Assembly (NCBI RefSeq): GCF_002954775.1
Contig: NZ_PJME01000025.1
Span: forward strand, 62,001 to 126,000
Reading direction: 5' to 3'
Length of the DNA: 64,000 nucleotides
Origin: Streptomyces geranii
GTDB taxonomy: Bacteria > Actinomycetota > Actinomycetes > Streptomycetales > Streptomycetaceae
The position numbers and the translations under genes are program-made. Of the stretch, positions 16,618-24,513 are shown in pieces. How positions within the stretch are numbered: position 1 is the stretch's first letter; every line of letters starts with the position of its first letter. The notes beneath the pieces were generated by a model. It was not told the origin of the DNA. It made no database searches and saw only the letters and a program-made list of their open reading frames with translations.

Positions 16618-17598
16618 ATGACCGTGCCCGATACGGATTCTCCGAGAAAGCACGAAGCGCATGAAATACGCGAAATAGACGTACGGCATCATGTCTCGCG
16701 GGCCGAACTGCGGGGCACCCGGGTGCGATTGGCCGGATACGCCTATCTGCACCGGGTGGAGACACGCGACGTCAGCACCGAACTCGTCGTGCGCGAGCGC
16801 GAGTCGGGGACCGAGTACCGGCTGCCGGTCACCCACACCGCCTCCCCGTGCCTCGGCGCCGACGAGGACGAGGGGCGGTACGCCTACGAGAAGGCCGGGT
16901 TCGAGGCGGCCTTCGACATCGACACCCTGGCCGACGGCTCGCCCCTCGACGACGGCCTGTGGGACATCTCCCTGGCCGTCGGCGCGCAGGGCCTCACCCG
17001 CGAGGTCCGCATCGGCAGCAACCGCGCGGACCGACTGGCCGGCCGCCCCGACGTCCGGATCACCGAGACCGTACGCGGCCGTCGCGCCGTCACCCTGTAC
17101 ACGACCGTCCCGTACGGCAACTACACGGTCGACCTCGGTGAACGGAAGCACCCGGTGCTGAAGCGGCTGACGTTCGCACCCGTCCGCTGGCACGCGAGCC
17201 GCCCCACCGAGCTGCTGATCACCGGCCGCTGCACACTCGGCGCGTACCCGCGCGGGGCACTGACCGTGCACCTCGACAGGGAGGACGAGCCTGGCACCAC
17301 CGCCGTCTTCACCGCCGTACGGCCCCCGCACGGCGAGCAGTTCACCGTGCGCATACCCGTACGCGAGCTGGGTCCGGGCGTGTGGAGCGGCGAACTCCGG
17401 CTCGGCGAAAGGGCGTTGCCGCTGCCGCAGCCGCCGAGGAAACTGAGGGCGGCCAAGTGGTGGCACCGGAGCGGGTTCTGCTACGCGAAGCCGGTTTTCC
17501 GGCCGGACGGCGGATTCGCGCTGCGGGTGGGGGCGACCGGGAAAGCGGGACTTCTCCGAGCGGCCCTCGGGCTCCTGAAACGCCGCTTTATCCGCTGA
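16618..17598 (+). CDS. conserved hypothetical protein, beta-rich
   Basis: 326 residues with no signal peptide or membrane segment. The ATG at 16618 has GGAGAA 7 nt upstream. The sequence is organised as repeated beta segments. The first (VSRAELRGTRVRLAGYAYL ... ELVVRERESGTEYRLPV) and the last (FTVRIPVRELGPGVWSGELRL) each end in the pattern 'LDDGLWDISLAV' or 'GPGVWSGELRLG', as in Ig-like accessory domains. Similar domains occur, as I recall, at the end of actinobacterial CDP-glycerol/teichoic-acid type transferases, but no catalytic domain is present here. It is the only plus-strand gene in the kinase block. The function is not assigned. Confidence 0.72.
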   Translation: MTVPDTDSPRKHEAHEIREIDVRHHVSRAELRGTRVRLAGYAYLHRVETRDVSTELVVRERESGTEYRLPVTHTASPCLGADEDEGRYAYEKAGFEAAFDIDTLADGSPLDDGLWDISLAVGAQGLTREVRIGSNRADRLAGRPDVRITETVRGRRAVTLYTTVPYGNYTVDLGERKHPVLKRLTFAPVRWHASRPTELLITGRCTLGAYPRGALTVHLDREDEPGTTAVFTAVRPPHGEQFTVRIPVRELGPGVWSGELRLGERALPLPQPPRKLRAAKWWHRSGFCYAKPVFRPDGGFALRVGATGKAGLLRAALGLLKRRFIR

Positions 17599-17608
17599 TC
17601 GCCGCTTT

Positions 17609-19342
17609 TCACTCATCGGCGAACGTGTCCAGGGCGACGTCGAAATACTCCTTCGCCTCCCGCACCTTCCCGACGGGCGCCGACACCCATACGTCGTACA
17701 TCCGCCCGCCCTCCTCCCAGCACAGGTCGTAGGTGTGCCGGGGCCCCTCGGCCTCGCTGAAGCCGTCCCAGGTGAACTCCCAGAGCGCGGCGGCCTGTTG
17801 ACCGTGCCTGGTCCCGGTGACCCGGCCGTCGCGGTAACCCGGGTTCGAGGAGGGCCCGTTGGCGTCCGCCCGGGTCATCACCGCGAGCGGGCCGCCGGGT
17901 TCGGGGTCGACGACCCTGATCCCGAGCCGGAAGGTCTCCCCCGGCGACAGATAGAAGACCCGGTCCTTCTGCTCGGCACGCGTGAAGCCGTCGGGAACGG
18001 CGAGCGAGAAGCCACGCGGGTCGCGAGCGAGCCGGTAACCGGAGGGCGCGGTGCCGGAGGAAGGGGCACTGGAGGAAGGGGAGTTGGCGGGGATGGACGG
18101 GGAGGAGGACGAGGAGGGCCCGGTCGCCGTGGGCGACACCTCCGTCGCCCCCGACCCGGACGCGGTCACCGCCGTCGCCGTACTCCCCGGCGCCCCTCCC
18201 CCACCGTCCCCCGAGTTCATCAGCAGCGCCGCCGCGGACACCCCTGCCCCGGCCAGCGCCGCGACCAGCACGGCCGCGATGAGCACGGTCCGCCCGGAGG
18301 GCCACGGCGCCTGGTCCGCCGTACGGGAAGAAGCCGACGAAGACGAAGATGCAGACGAAGGTGTACGGGAGGACGCGCTCCGCAGGGAGAGGGTGCGGGG
18401 CGAGGGCGCCGCCTTGCCGCCGGGCTCGTCGTCCCGCCAAGCCTGCTGCCGGCCCTGCTGTCGGGCCTGCTGCCGCCCCGGCGTGTACCCCGCCGACAGC
18501 TTCGGCGTACGCCCGGTCGTCCGGAACGCCCGCAGCATCCGTTCCGCCTCCGGGGCGTCGAGCCGCCGCTCGGGATCGCGCTCCAGGAGCCCCCGTACGA
18601 CGGGCAGGAGCGGCGCGGCCTGGGCCGGTGGCCGTACCTCGTCGATCACGACGGCGTGCAGGATGCCGCCCAACGAGTCGCGCCGGAACGGGGATTCGCC
18701 GCTCAGGGCGGTGCAGAGCAGCGCGCCGAGCGACCACAGGTCGGACTCGGGGCCGGTCCTGACCCCGGACATCCGCTCGGGCGCGGTGTACTCGGGCGAG
18801 CCGACGAAGGAGCCGCTCTCCGTGAGCGTGGTCGCGCCCGCGACCTGGGCGATACCGAAGTCGGTGAGGACGATCCGGTCGGTGTCGTCCTCCAGGAGGA
18901 CGTTCGCGGGCTTGATGTCCCGGTGCAGGACCCCGGCGGCATGGGCGGTGTTCAGGGCGCCGAGCAGGGCGATGCCGATCCGCGCGGCCTCGTCGGCGTC
19001 GACCGGGCCGCGGCCGGAGATCCGGTCGGCGAGGGAGCCGCCGTCGATCAACTCCATGACGATGTACGGGCGTTCGTCGTCCTCGACGACATCGTGGACG
19101 ACGATGATGTGCGGGTGGCGGAGCTGCGCGACCGCGCGGGCCTCACGCAGGGTGCGTTCGCGGCGCAGCCGGGCCTCGTCCGCCGAGAGGGAGGTGTCCT
19201 GCGTCAACTCCTTGACCGCGACCCGCCGTTCGAGCAGCTGATCGGTCGCCCGCCAGACGACGCCCATCCCGCCCCGGCCGAGCCTCGCCTCCAGGCGGTA
19301 CCGCCCGGCGATCACACGGAAGCTGTCCCCCTCGGGTCCCAT
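17609..19342 (-). CDS. membrane Ser/Thr protein kinase (kinase B)
   Basis: 577 residues. The kinase domain spans about 10-275: LGRGGMGVVW, Lys44 in VAVKELT, catalytic Asp142 in VLHRDIKPANVLL, DFG Asp161, APERM and DLWSLG; all key residues are intact. A Gln/Arg-rich and then Ser-rich linker (about 285-345) precedes a membrane helix (352-374). The extracytoplasmic domain (about 430-577) begins GFSLAVPDGFTRAEQ and contains LWEFTWDGF, similar to the domain of kinases C, D and E. ATG 19342 was chosen because TGAGG lies 5 nt upstream; ATGs at 19351 and 19354 are alternatives. It is tail-to-tail with the plus-strand hypothetical gene, only 10 nt apart. Confidence 0.92.
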   Translation of the reverse strand: MGPEGDSFRVIAGRYRLEARLGRGGMGVVWRATDQLLERRVAVKELTQDTSLSADEARLRRERTLREARAVAQLRHPHIIVVHDVVEDDERPYIVMELIDGGSLADRISGRGPVDADEAARIGIALLGALNTAHAAGVLHRDIKPANVLLEDDTDRIVLTDFGIAQVAGATTLTESGSFVGSPEYTAPERMSGVRTGPESDLWSLGALLCTALSGESPFRRDSLGGILHAVVIDEVRPPAQAAPLLPVVRGLLERDPERRLDAPEAERMLRAFRTTGRTPKLSAGYTPGRQQARQQGRQQAWRDDEPGGKAAPSPRTLSLRSASSRTPSSASSSSSASSRTADQAPWPSGRTVLIAAVLVAALAGAGVSAAALLMNSGDGGGGAPGSTATAVTASGSGATEVSPTATGPSSSSSPSIPANSPSSSAPSSGTAPSGYRLARDPRGFSLAVPDGFTRAEQKDRVFYLSPGETFRLGIRVVDPEPGGPLAVMTRADANGPSSNPGYRDGRVTGTRHGQQAAALWEFTWDGFSEAEGPRHTYDLCWEEGGRMYDVWVSAPVGKVREAKEYFDVALDTFADE

Positions 19343-19460
19343 GAGCCTCATCATGCCGCAACGGAGGGCCCGGCTCCGGGGCGGCGAACACCGGATGACC
19401 GACAACCGCCGTACCGCACAAGCAGTTCACCGGAACCTCGCCCCTGCTCCCGGCCCGCCC

Positions 19461-21158
19461 TCAGCCCGCGTTCGTCCGCCAGCCCCGCAGTACCGTGCCG
19501 AACTGCTCGCGCGCGGTCGCCCAGTCGGCGGCCGGAGCGGACATGTAGATCAGGTACTCGGCCCCGTCCCGGCCGAGATAAGCCTGCTCGATGGCCCGCC
19601 GCGGCCCGGGGAACGCCCCGTCCTTGGCCAGCGCGGTCCAGGTGAAGTCCCAGAGAGAGCCCTTGCGGTCGCGGTAGACGTTCGCCCCCAGGCTCACCCT
19701 CCTGTACTCGCTGAGCCTGCTGAGCTGCTGTTCCAGGTCGAGTTGGTGGGCGTAGGGGTCGTCGAAGTCGGGGTCCTCGTCGATGGCTATCCGGAGGAAG
19801 TGCTCTCCGCCGTCCGGCGAGTAGTCGATCTGGCCGTTGGAGACCGTCCGCGTCCACCCCTCGGGCAGCGGAAGACTGAAACCGGCCGGATCCTCGACCC
19901 GCACCCAGCCCTCCGGCACGGAGGCCGGGGCAGCAGGCGGGACAGAAACCGAGGCGGATGCGGACGCGGAGGCAGACGACGAGGCCGAGGCCGACGGGGA
20001 TGCCGAGACGGCCGAACCGTCCTTCCCCGCCCCCGCTCCCGCCCCCTTCCGCGTCTCCGTCGCCGTCCCCGAGTTCCACTGGTGCAGCGCGAACGCCCCG
20101 CCCCCGCCGATGAGTACGACCAGCGCGACGGCCAGCGCGATCGTGCGCCCGCGCCGGTTCCGCCCCGCCGGGGCGCCGGGTCCGACCCGGGTCGGACCGA
20201 AGCTCCCCTGGACCGGCGTGGCGGAGTCGCCCGCCCCGGAGCCCATCCGGAACGCCCCGACCTCCCCCTCCGCGGGCGTCCGCACCGTCGCCTCCGTCCG
20301 GAGCGTCGGCACGTACTGCTGGGCCGCGCGGGGCCGGCGCCCCTCAGCCGCCTCCGCGAGCAGCTGCTCGGCCTCGGCCGCTCCGGGCCGTACGGCGGGA
20401 TCCTTGAGCAGCAGGGCCGCGATGACCGGCGCGAGCGCACCGGCATGCCGCAGCTCCTCGGGCTCGTCCTCGACGACCGCCTGCATGGTGGTCAGCGGGG
20501 AGGTCCGGCGGAACGGCGACCGGCCCTCGACGGCCGTGTACAGCGTCGCGCCGAGCGCCCACAGGTCGGAGGAGGGTCCCGGGTCCTCGCCGCGCAGCCG
20601 CTCCGGGGCGAGATAGTCGACGGACCCGACGATCTCCCCCGTACGCGTGATGGTCGTGTCGCCCTCGACCTGGGCGATACCGAAGTCGGTGAGCAGGACG
20701 CGGCCGTCCTGGGCGAGCAGGACGTTGCCGGGCTTGACGTCCCGGTGGAGTACGCCGGCGGCGTGCGCGGCGGTCAGCGCGCGCAGCACCCACAGGCCGA
20801 TCCGCGCCGCCTCGCGCGGCTCGATGCGCCCGGCCTCCTTGACCTCGTCGGCCAGCGAGTTGCCCTCGACGAGTTCCATCACGATCCACGGGCGGCCGTC
20901 GTGGTCGAGCACGTCGTGCAGGGTGACGACGGCGGAGTGGTTGATCCGCGCCGCCGCCCGCGCCTCGGCCCGGGTGCGGGCGAGCAGGACGGCCTTCTCG
21001 CTCTCGGACACGTACAGCGCGGCCGTCAACTCCTTGACGGCGACGGCACGGTGCAGCAGCTCGTCGTGCGCACGCCACACCCGGCCCATGCCGCCGCTGC
21101 CGATGACGTCGACGAGCCGGTAGCGGCCCGCGAGGAGCAGGCCCTGCATCTGATTCAC
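19461..21158 (-). CDS. membrane Ser/Thr protein kinase (kinase C)
   Basis: 565 residues from GTG 21158 (GGGGA just upstream; ATG 21149 is possible). The kinase domain has IGSGGMGRVW, Lys42 in VAVKELT, catalytic Asp140 in VLHRDVKPGNVLL, DFG Asp158, APERL and DLWALG, so it should be active. The membrane helix is about 339-358 (TIALAVALVVLIGGGGAFAL). A Ser/Ala-rich linker leads to a sensor-like domain with GFSLPLPEGWTRT and LWDFTWTALAK, clearly related to those of kinases B, D and E; a Mog1/PsbP-like fold is my guess. It lies 119 nt downstream of the pseudokinase gene. Confidence 0.92.
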   Translation of the reverse strand: MNQMQGLLLAGRYRLVDVIGSGGMGRVWRAHDELLHRAVAVKELTAALYVSESEKAVLLARTRAEARAAARINHSAVVTLHDVLDHDGRPWIVMELVEGNSLADEVKEAGRIEPREAARIGLWVLRALTAAHAAGVLHRDVKPGNVLLAQDGRVLLTDFGIAQVEGDTTITRTGEIVGSVDYLAPERLRGEDPGPSSDLWALGATLYTAVEGRSPFRRTSPLTTMQAVVEDEPEELRHAGALAPVIAALLLKDPAVRPGAAEAEQLLAEAAEGRRPRAAQQYVPTLRTEATVRTPAEGEVGAFRMGSGAGDSATPVQGSFGPTRVGPGAPAGRNRRGRTIALAVALVVLIGGGGAFALHQWNSGTATETRKGAGAGAGKDGSAVSASPSASASSSASASASASVSVPPAAPASVPEGWVRVEDPAGFSLPLPEGWTRTVSNGQIDYSPDGGEHFLRIAIDEDPDFDDPYAHQLDLEQQLSRLSEYRRVSLGANVYRDRKGSLWDFTWTALAKDGAFPGPRRAIEQAYLGRDGAEYLIYMSAPAADWATAREQFGTVLRGWRTNAG

Positions 21159-21277
21159 GTTTCCCCGCAATGGTCTTGACAGGGTCAAGACTAAAGAGCG
21201 CCCGCACGGGAGGGAACCGCCGGGGTGCCTACGGGGACAGCACTGTGACGCTTCTGCCCGCCGGGCTGCCCTTCCGG

Positions 21278-24200
21278 TCAGCCGGTGAACTGATAGGTGT
21301 CCGCCGCCTGTTCGTACAGCCGGGTCACCTCGTCCCGCTCGGCCTCGGGCCCGCGCACCTGCACGACGTGATAGCGCCCGTCGACGACTATCGCGAGATT
21401 GCGTACGAACACCTCGCTGCCGGAGCTGTCCTGCCAGGTGAACTGCCCCTCGGCCATGGCCCGTCCGCCCACCTCGATGGTCCGCATCCCACTGGACGTG
21501 GCCCAGGTCGAGTCGCGGAACGGCTGCAACTCGTACTCCCGCTCCCGCTGATAGGCCATCGGGTCGGACCCGTACGCCTTCGTGGTGTCCCGCCCCGGGA
21601 CCACGATCAGCTCGAACGCCCCGTGCGAGTAAACGACTTGCCCGCGCCCGTTCTTCGCCGTCCGGTCCCACCCGTTGGCGACGGCGACCCGGAACCCCTC
21701 GGCGTCGGTACGCAGGGTGAAGCCGGCGGCGACCTTGGGCCCACCGTCGGGTTCCGTCTCCGACTCGGACTCGGACTCGGACGAACCGGCCGACGGGGAA
21801 GCGCTGTTGTCGTTCCCCCCGCTGGGCGAGGTCTGCTCGGGCCGGGGTTCGCTGCTCGCGTCCGGGGTGTCGGCCGACTGCTGCGGCGTCGCGTTCACCT
21901 CACCGGCGGAACCGGTCCGCTCCCCGTCCTGTCCCTCGTCGCTGCCCGCCTTCGGCATGAAGAACATGGCGTACGCGACCGCCGCCGCCAGTGCGAGCAG
22001 TATCACCAGGAGCAGGTTGCGGCCGAGTCTGCGCGGCGCCCGCTGCTCCTGCCTGGCCCGCTTGTGCCGGCCGTGCGGACTGTTCGCGGGCAGCCCCGCC
22101 CGGCGCCTGCGCACCAGCTCGCCCCGGCGCCGTACGATCGGCAGCCGACGCGGGTCGGTGGGCGGCGCGGCGACGGTGTGCACCCCGGCCTCGGGCTCCG
22201 GCGCCGACCTGACGAGGGAGCGCAGCCAGCCGTTCAACTCCTCGAAGTCGAGCCGCTCGGTGGGGTCCTGGCGCAGCAGCGACTCCACGACCGGCCTGAG
22301 CGGCCCGCACTCCTCGGCGAAGGCGGGCGGCTCGGCGCACACCAGCTGCACCAGCTCGGCCGTCGACTCCTCGGGGTAGGGCGCATGCCCCTGTACGGCC
22401 CTGAAGAGCAGCGCGCCGAGCGCCCACAGGTCGGTCGCGGGACCGATGGGCGGGGCCAGCTGCCAGTTCTCGTGCACGGGCCCTGCCTGCTCGGGCGCCC
22501 ACCGCTCGGTCACGGCCCCGACGACAGCCATCCGCGCCTGCCGCGCCCGCTCGGCGGCCAGCGGAGTGGCGGGCCCACGCCTGGGAGCGGCCACACCCTC
22601 CCACCCCGGGGGCCGCCCGGGAACACGATCGGCGGGCGGCGCCTGGTCCCGGGGAGCGTCCTGGGGCGCACCCTGGGCGTGGGCCTGCGCGTGGGTCGGC
22701 GGCCAGGTCTGCTGCGACGGAACCCCGTCAACGGGCACGAACTGGTCCCGAGAGGAACCCTGAGGCACCCCCTGGGCATGCGCCTGGCTCAACGACCAGG
22801 GCTGCTGCCGCGCCACACCGTCGGCAGACGGCCCCTGCTCCCGGGACACCCCTTGCGTCTGCGCCTGCGGCTGTGCCTGAGTCAACGGCCAGGCCTGCTG
22901 CGACGGAACCCCGTCGGCGACCCCGCTCGTCGCGGCGCCGTTCGCCCCGGCGGGCAGGGCGTTGCGCGGCTGCCCGGGAAGCCCGGTCGCGGGCGCGACC
23001 CCGCCGTTCCAGGTCGGTGCCGTACGCACGCCGTAGGGATCGGCGATCTGCCCCGGAGGCGGCGTCGCAGGGCCGCGCTCCCCGCCGGTGCCGGGCGCCT
23101 CGATCGACGGCCTGGCACCACCGGGCAGCGCGGTACGCCCGCTCTGCTCGGCCTCCTGGACCCGGGCCGCGGCCCGCGCCCCCGCCCGGTACGCGGCGAT
23201 GGCCCCGGCCCGCGCCGCCCGAATGTCCCCCCCGGTCTCCAGCGCCCGCCGCTCGCCCCCGGCGGAGCCTCCGTCGCTCCCGTCAGCACCCGTACCGGGC
23301 GCCCCGCCACCGGACCGCGCCTCGATGGCGGCCCGCCGGGCGGCCTCGGGATCCCCACCGGCGTCCCCGGCGAAGGTCCCCCCGGCAACCCCGTAACCTC
23401 CACCCCGGCCGGAATACCCGGAACCACCGGGCGACCCCTGCCGCCCAGCCGCCCCCGGCCCGCTCACGGCCGGAACAGACGACTCCCCGTACCCACCACC
23501 ACCGCCACTACCACCCACCGCACCGAGCCCCGGACCACCACCGGCGACTCCCCCGGCACCCGGCACAGGTGACTGTCCGTACCCACCACGTCCACCGGCA
23601 CCGCCCGCAGAGCCCCGCCCTGGAGCATCAACCCCCGCAGCCGCACCCCCTATGGCCTTCGCGCCCCCCGGCCCATGCACCCCAGCAGCCCCAGGAGCCC
23701 CGGCGGCCCCACCCGCCGGCTCCGCCCCCGACGCATCCCGGCCAGGCACCGGGTCGTACCCGCACAGCGCCTCTTCCGCCGCCCCGGCAGCCAGTCCGGT
23801 GAGCATCACGCGCCCGTCGTCGCAGACGAGCACCGTGCGCTCGGTGATGTTGCGGTGCACCCAGCCATGGGCGTGCAGCACCCGCAGCGCCATGAGGACG
23901 TCGGCGGCGACCTCGGCCGCGCGGTACGGCGTCAGCGGCTTGTCGGCGAGCAGCGACTCCAGCGACCGCGCCGGCACCAGTTCACTCACTATCCACAACG
24001 AGCCGCCCTGCGCGAACACGTCGAAGACCTGGTCGAGCCGCGGATGGTCGGGAATCGACGCGGCGGCCTGCGCGGCCTCTATGGCACGTCGTACGGCCGG
24101 ATCGGTGGGCCGGCGGGTGGCCGCGGACCGTGTGTCGGCAGGGCGCGCACGACGCCCGTCCCTGGCCACGAACCCGTCCGGCAGCCCGTCCGCGTCGAGC

Positions 24201-24361
24201 ACCTCGGCCTCGACGACCTCGGGCAACGGCACCTGCCTGACCAGGACTTCCTGCCCGCTGTAGGTGTCCCAGGCACGCGTCTCACGGAGTTCGAACTCGT
24301 CGGACGCGGGCAGCGGCAGGCGATAGCGGTCGGCGAGTACCCGTCCCGCATATTCGTCCAC
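21278..24361 (-). CDS. membrane pseudokinase with a ~415-residue insertion (kinase-like D)
   Basis: 1027 residues. The overall layout (kinase-like domain, one membrane helix at about 783-802, C-terminal extracytoplasmic domain with GFRVAVANGW and GQFTWQD) matches the neighbouring kinases. The catalytic residues do not. There is no Gly loop, the VAVK lysine is Arg42 (VLVRQV), HRD is HRN (Asn171 in WVHRNITERTVLV), and DFG is replaced by GLA (189-191). After that point an insertion of ~415 residues (about 203-618), Gly-rich then Gln/Pro-rich with three tandem repeats, separates it from APE (622-624) and DLWALG (644-649). It cannot be a normal kinase. It may act as a scaffold or allosteric partner of the active kinases beside it. 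Confidence 0.9.
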   Translation of the reverse strand: MDEYAGRVLADRYRLPLPASDEFELRETRAWDTYSGQEVLVRQVPLPEVVEAEVLDADGLPDGFVARDGRRARPADTRSAATRRPTDPAVRRAIEAAQAAASIPDHPRLDQVFDVFAQGGSLWIVSELVPARSLESLLADKPLTPYRAAEVAADVLMALRVLHAHGWVHRNITERTVLVCDDGRVMLTGLAAGAAEEALCGYDPVPGRDASGAEPAGGAAGAPGAAGVHGPGGAKAIGGAAAGVDAPGRGSAGGAGGRGGYGQSPVPGAGGVAGGGPGLGAVGGSGGGGGYGESSVPAVSGPGAAGRQGSPGGSGYSGRGGGYGVAGGTFAGDAGGDPEAARRAAIEARSGGGAPGTGADGSDGGSAGGERRALETGGDIRAARAGAIAAYRAGARAAARVQEAEQSGRTALPGGARPSIEAPGTGGERGPATPPPGQIADPYGVRTAPTWNGGVAPATGLPGQPRNALPAGANGAATSGVADGVPSQQAWPLTQAQPQAQTQGVSREQGPSADGVARQQPWSLSQAHAQGVPQGSSRDQFVPVDGVPSQQTWPPTHAQAHAQGAPQDAPRDQAPPADRVPGRPPGWEGVAAPRRGPATPLAAERARQARMAVVGAVTERWAPEQAGPVHENWQLAPPIGPATDLWALGALLFRAVQGHAPYPEESTAELVQLVCAEPPAFAEECGPLRPVVESLLRQDPTERLDFEELNGWLRSLVRSAPEPEAGVHTVAAPPTDPRRLPIVRRRGELVRRRRAGLPANSPHGRHKRARQEQRAPRRLGRNLLLVILLALAAAVAYAMFFMPKAGSDEGQDGERTGSAGEVNATPQQSADTPDASSEPRPEQTSPSGGNDNSASPSAGSSESESESETEPDGGPKVAAGFTLRTDAEGFRVAVANGWDRTAKNGRGQVVYSHGAFELIVVPGRDTTKAYGSDPMAYQREREYELQPFRDSTWATSSGMRTIEVGGRAMAEGQFTWQDSSGSEVFVRNLAIVVDGRYHVVQVRGPEAERDEVTRLYEQAADTYQFTG
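22631..22915 (-). repeat. three tandem ~31-33-residue coding repeats in the pseudokinase
   Basis: Residues 483-513, 514-544 and 545-577 each begin DGV(P/A)(S/R)QQ-W, continue with a Gln/Ala/His-rich stretch containing QG, and end in R(E/D)Q followed by a short hydrophobic/Pro piece. A partial fourth copy, DRVPGRPPGW, follows. They are in the inserted part of the pseudokinase. Confidence 0.75.
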
Positions 24362-24513
24362 GATGCCTCCCCCGAGCCGCCCAGCTGCTCAAATCCGTTC
24401 GTCATACGTCCCGTTCTGGATGCGTACGGTCCGCAACCACTCACGATACGTGCCGGAGGCAACTCGCAAAGAGGGATCCGAGATCTGGCGGCCTCAACTC
24501 GGAACCGCGCACA

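Noticed and set aside
21159..21671. Extension upstream of kinase C
   Set aside because: It is an alternative frame of the pseudokinase C-terminal domain; the kinase domain begins near GTG 21158.
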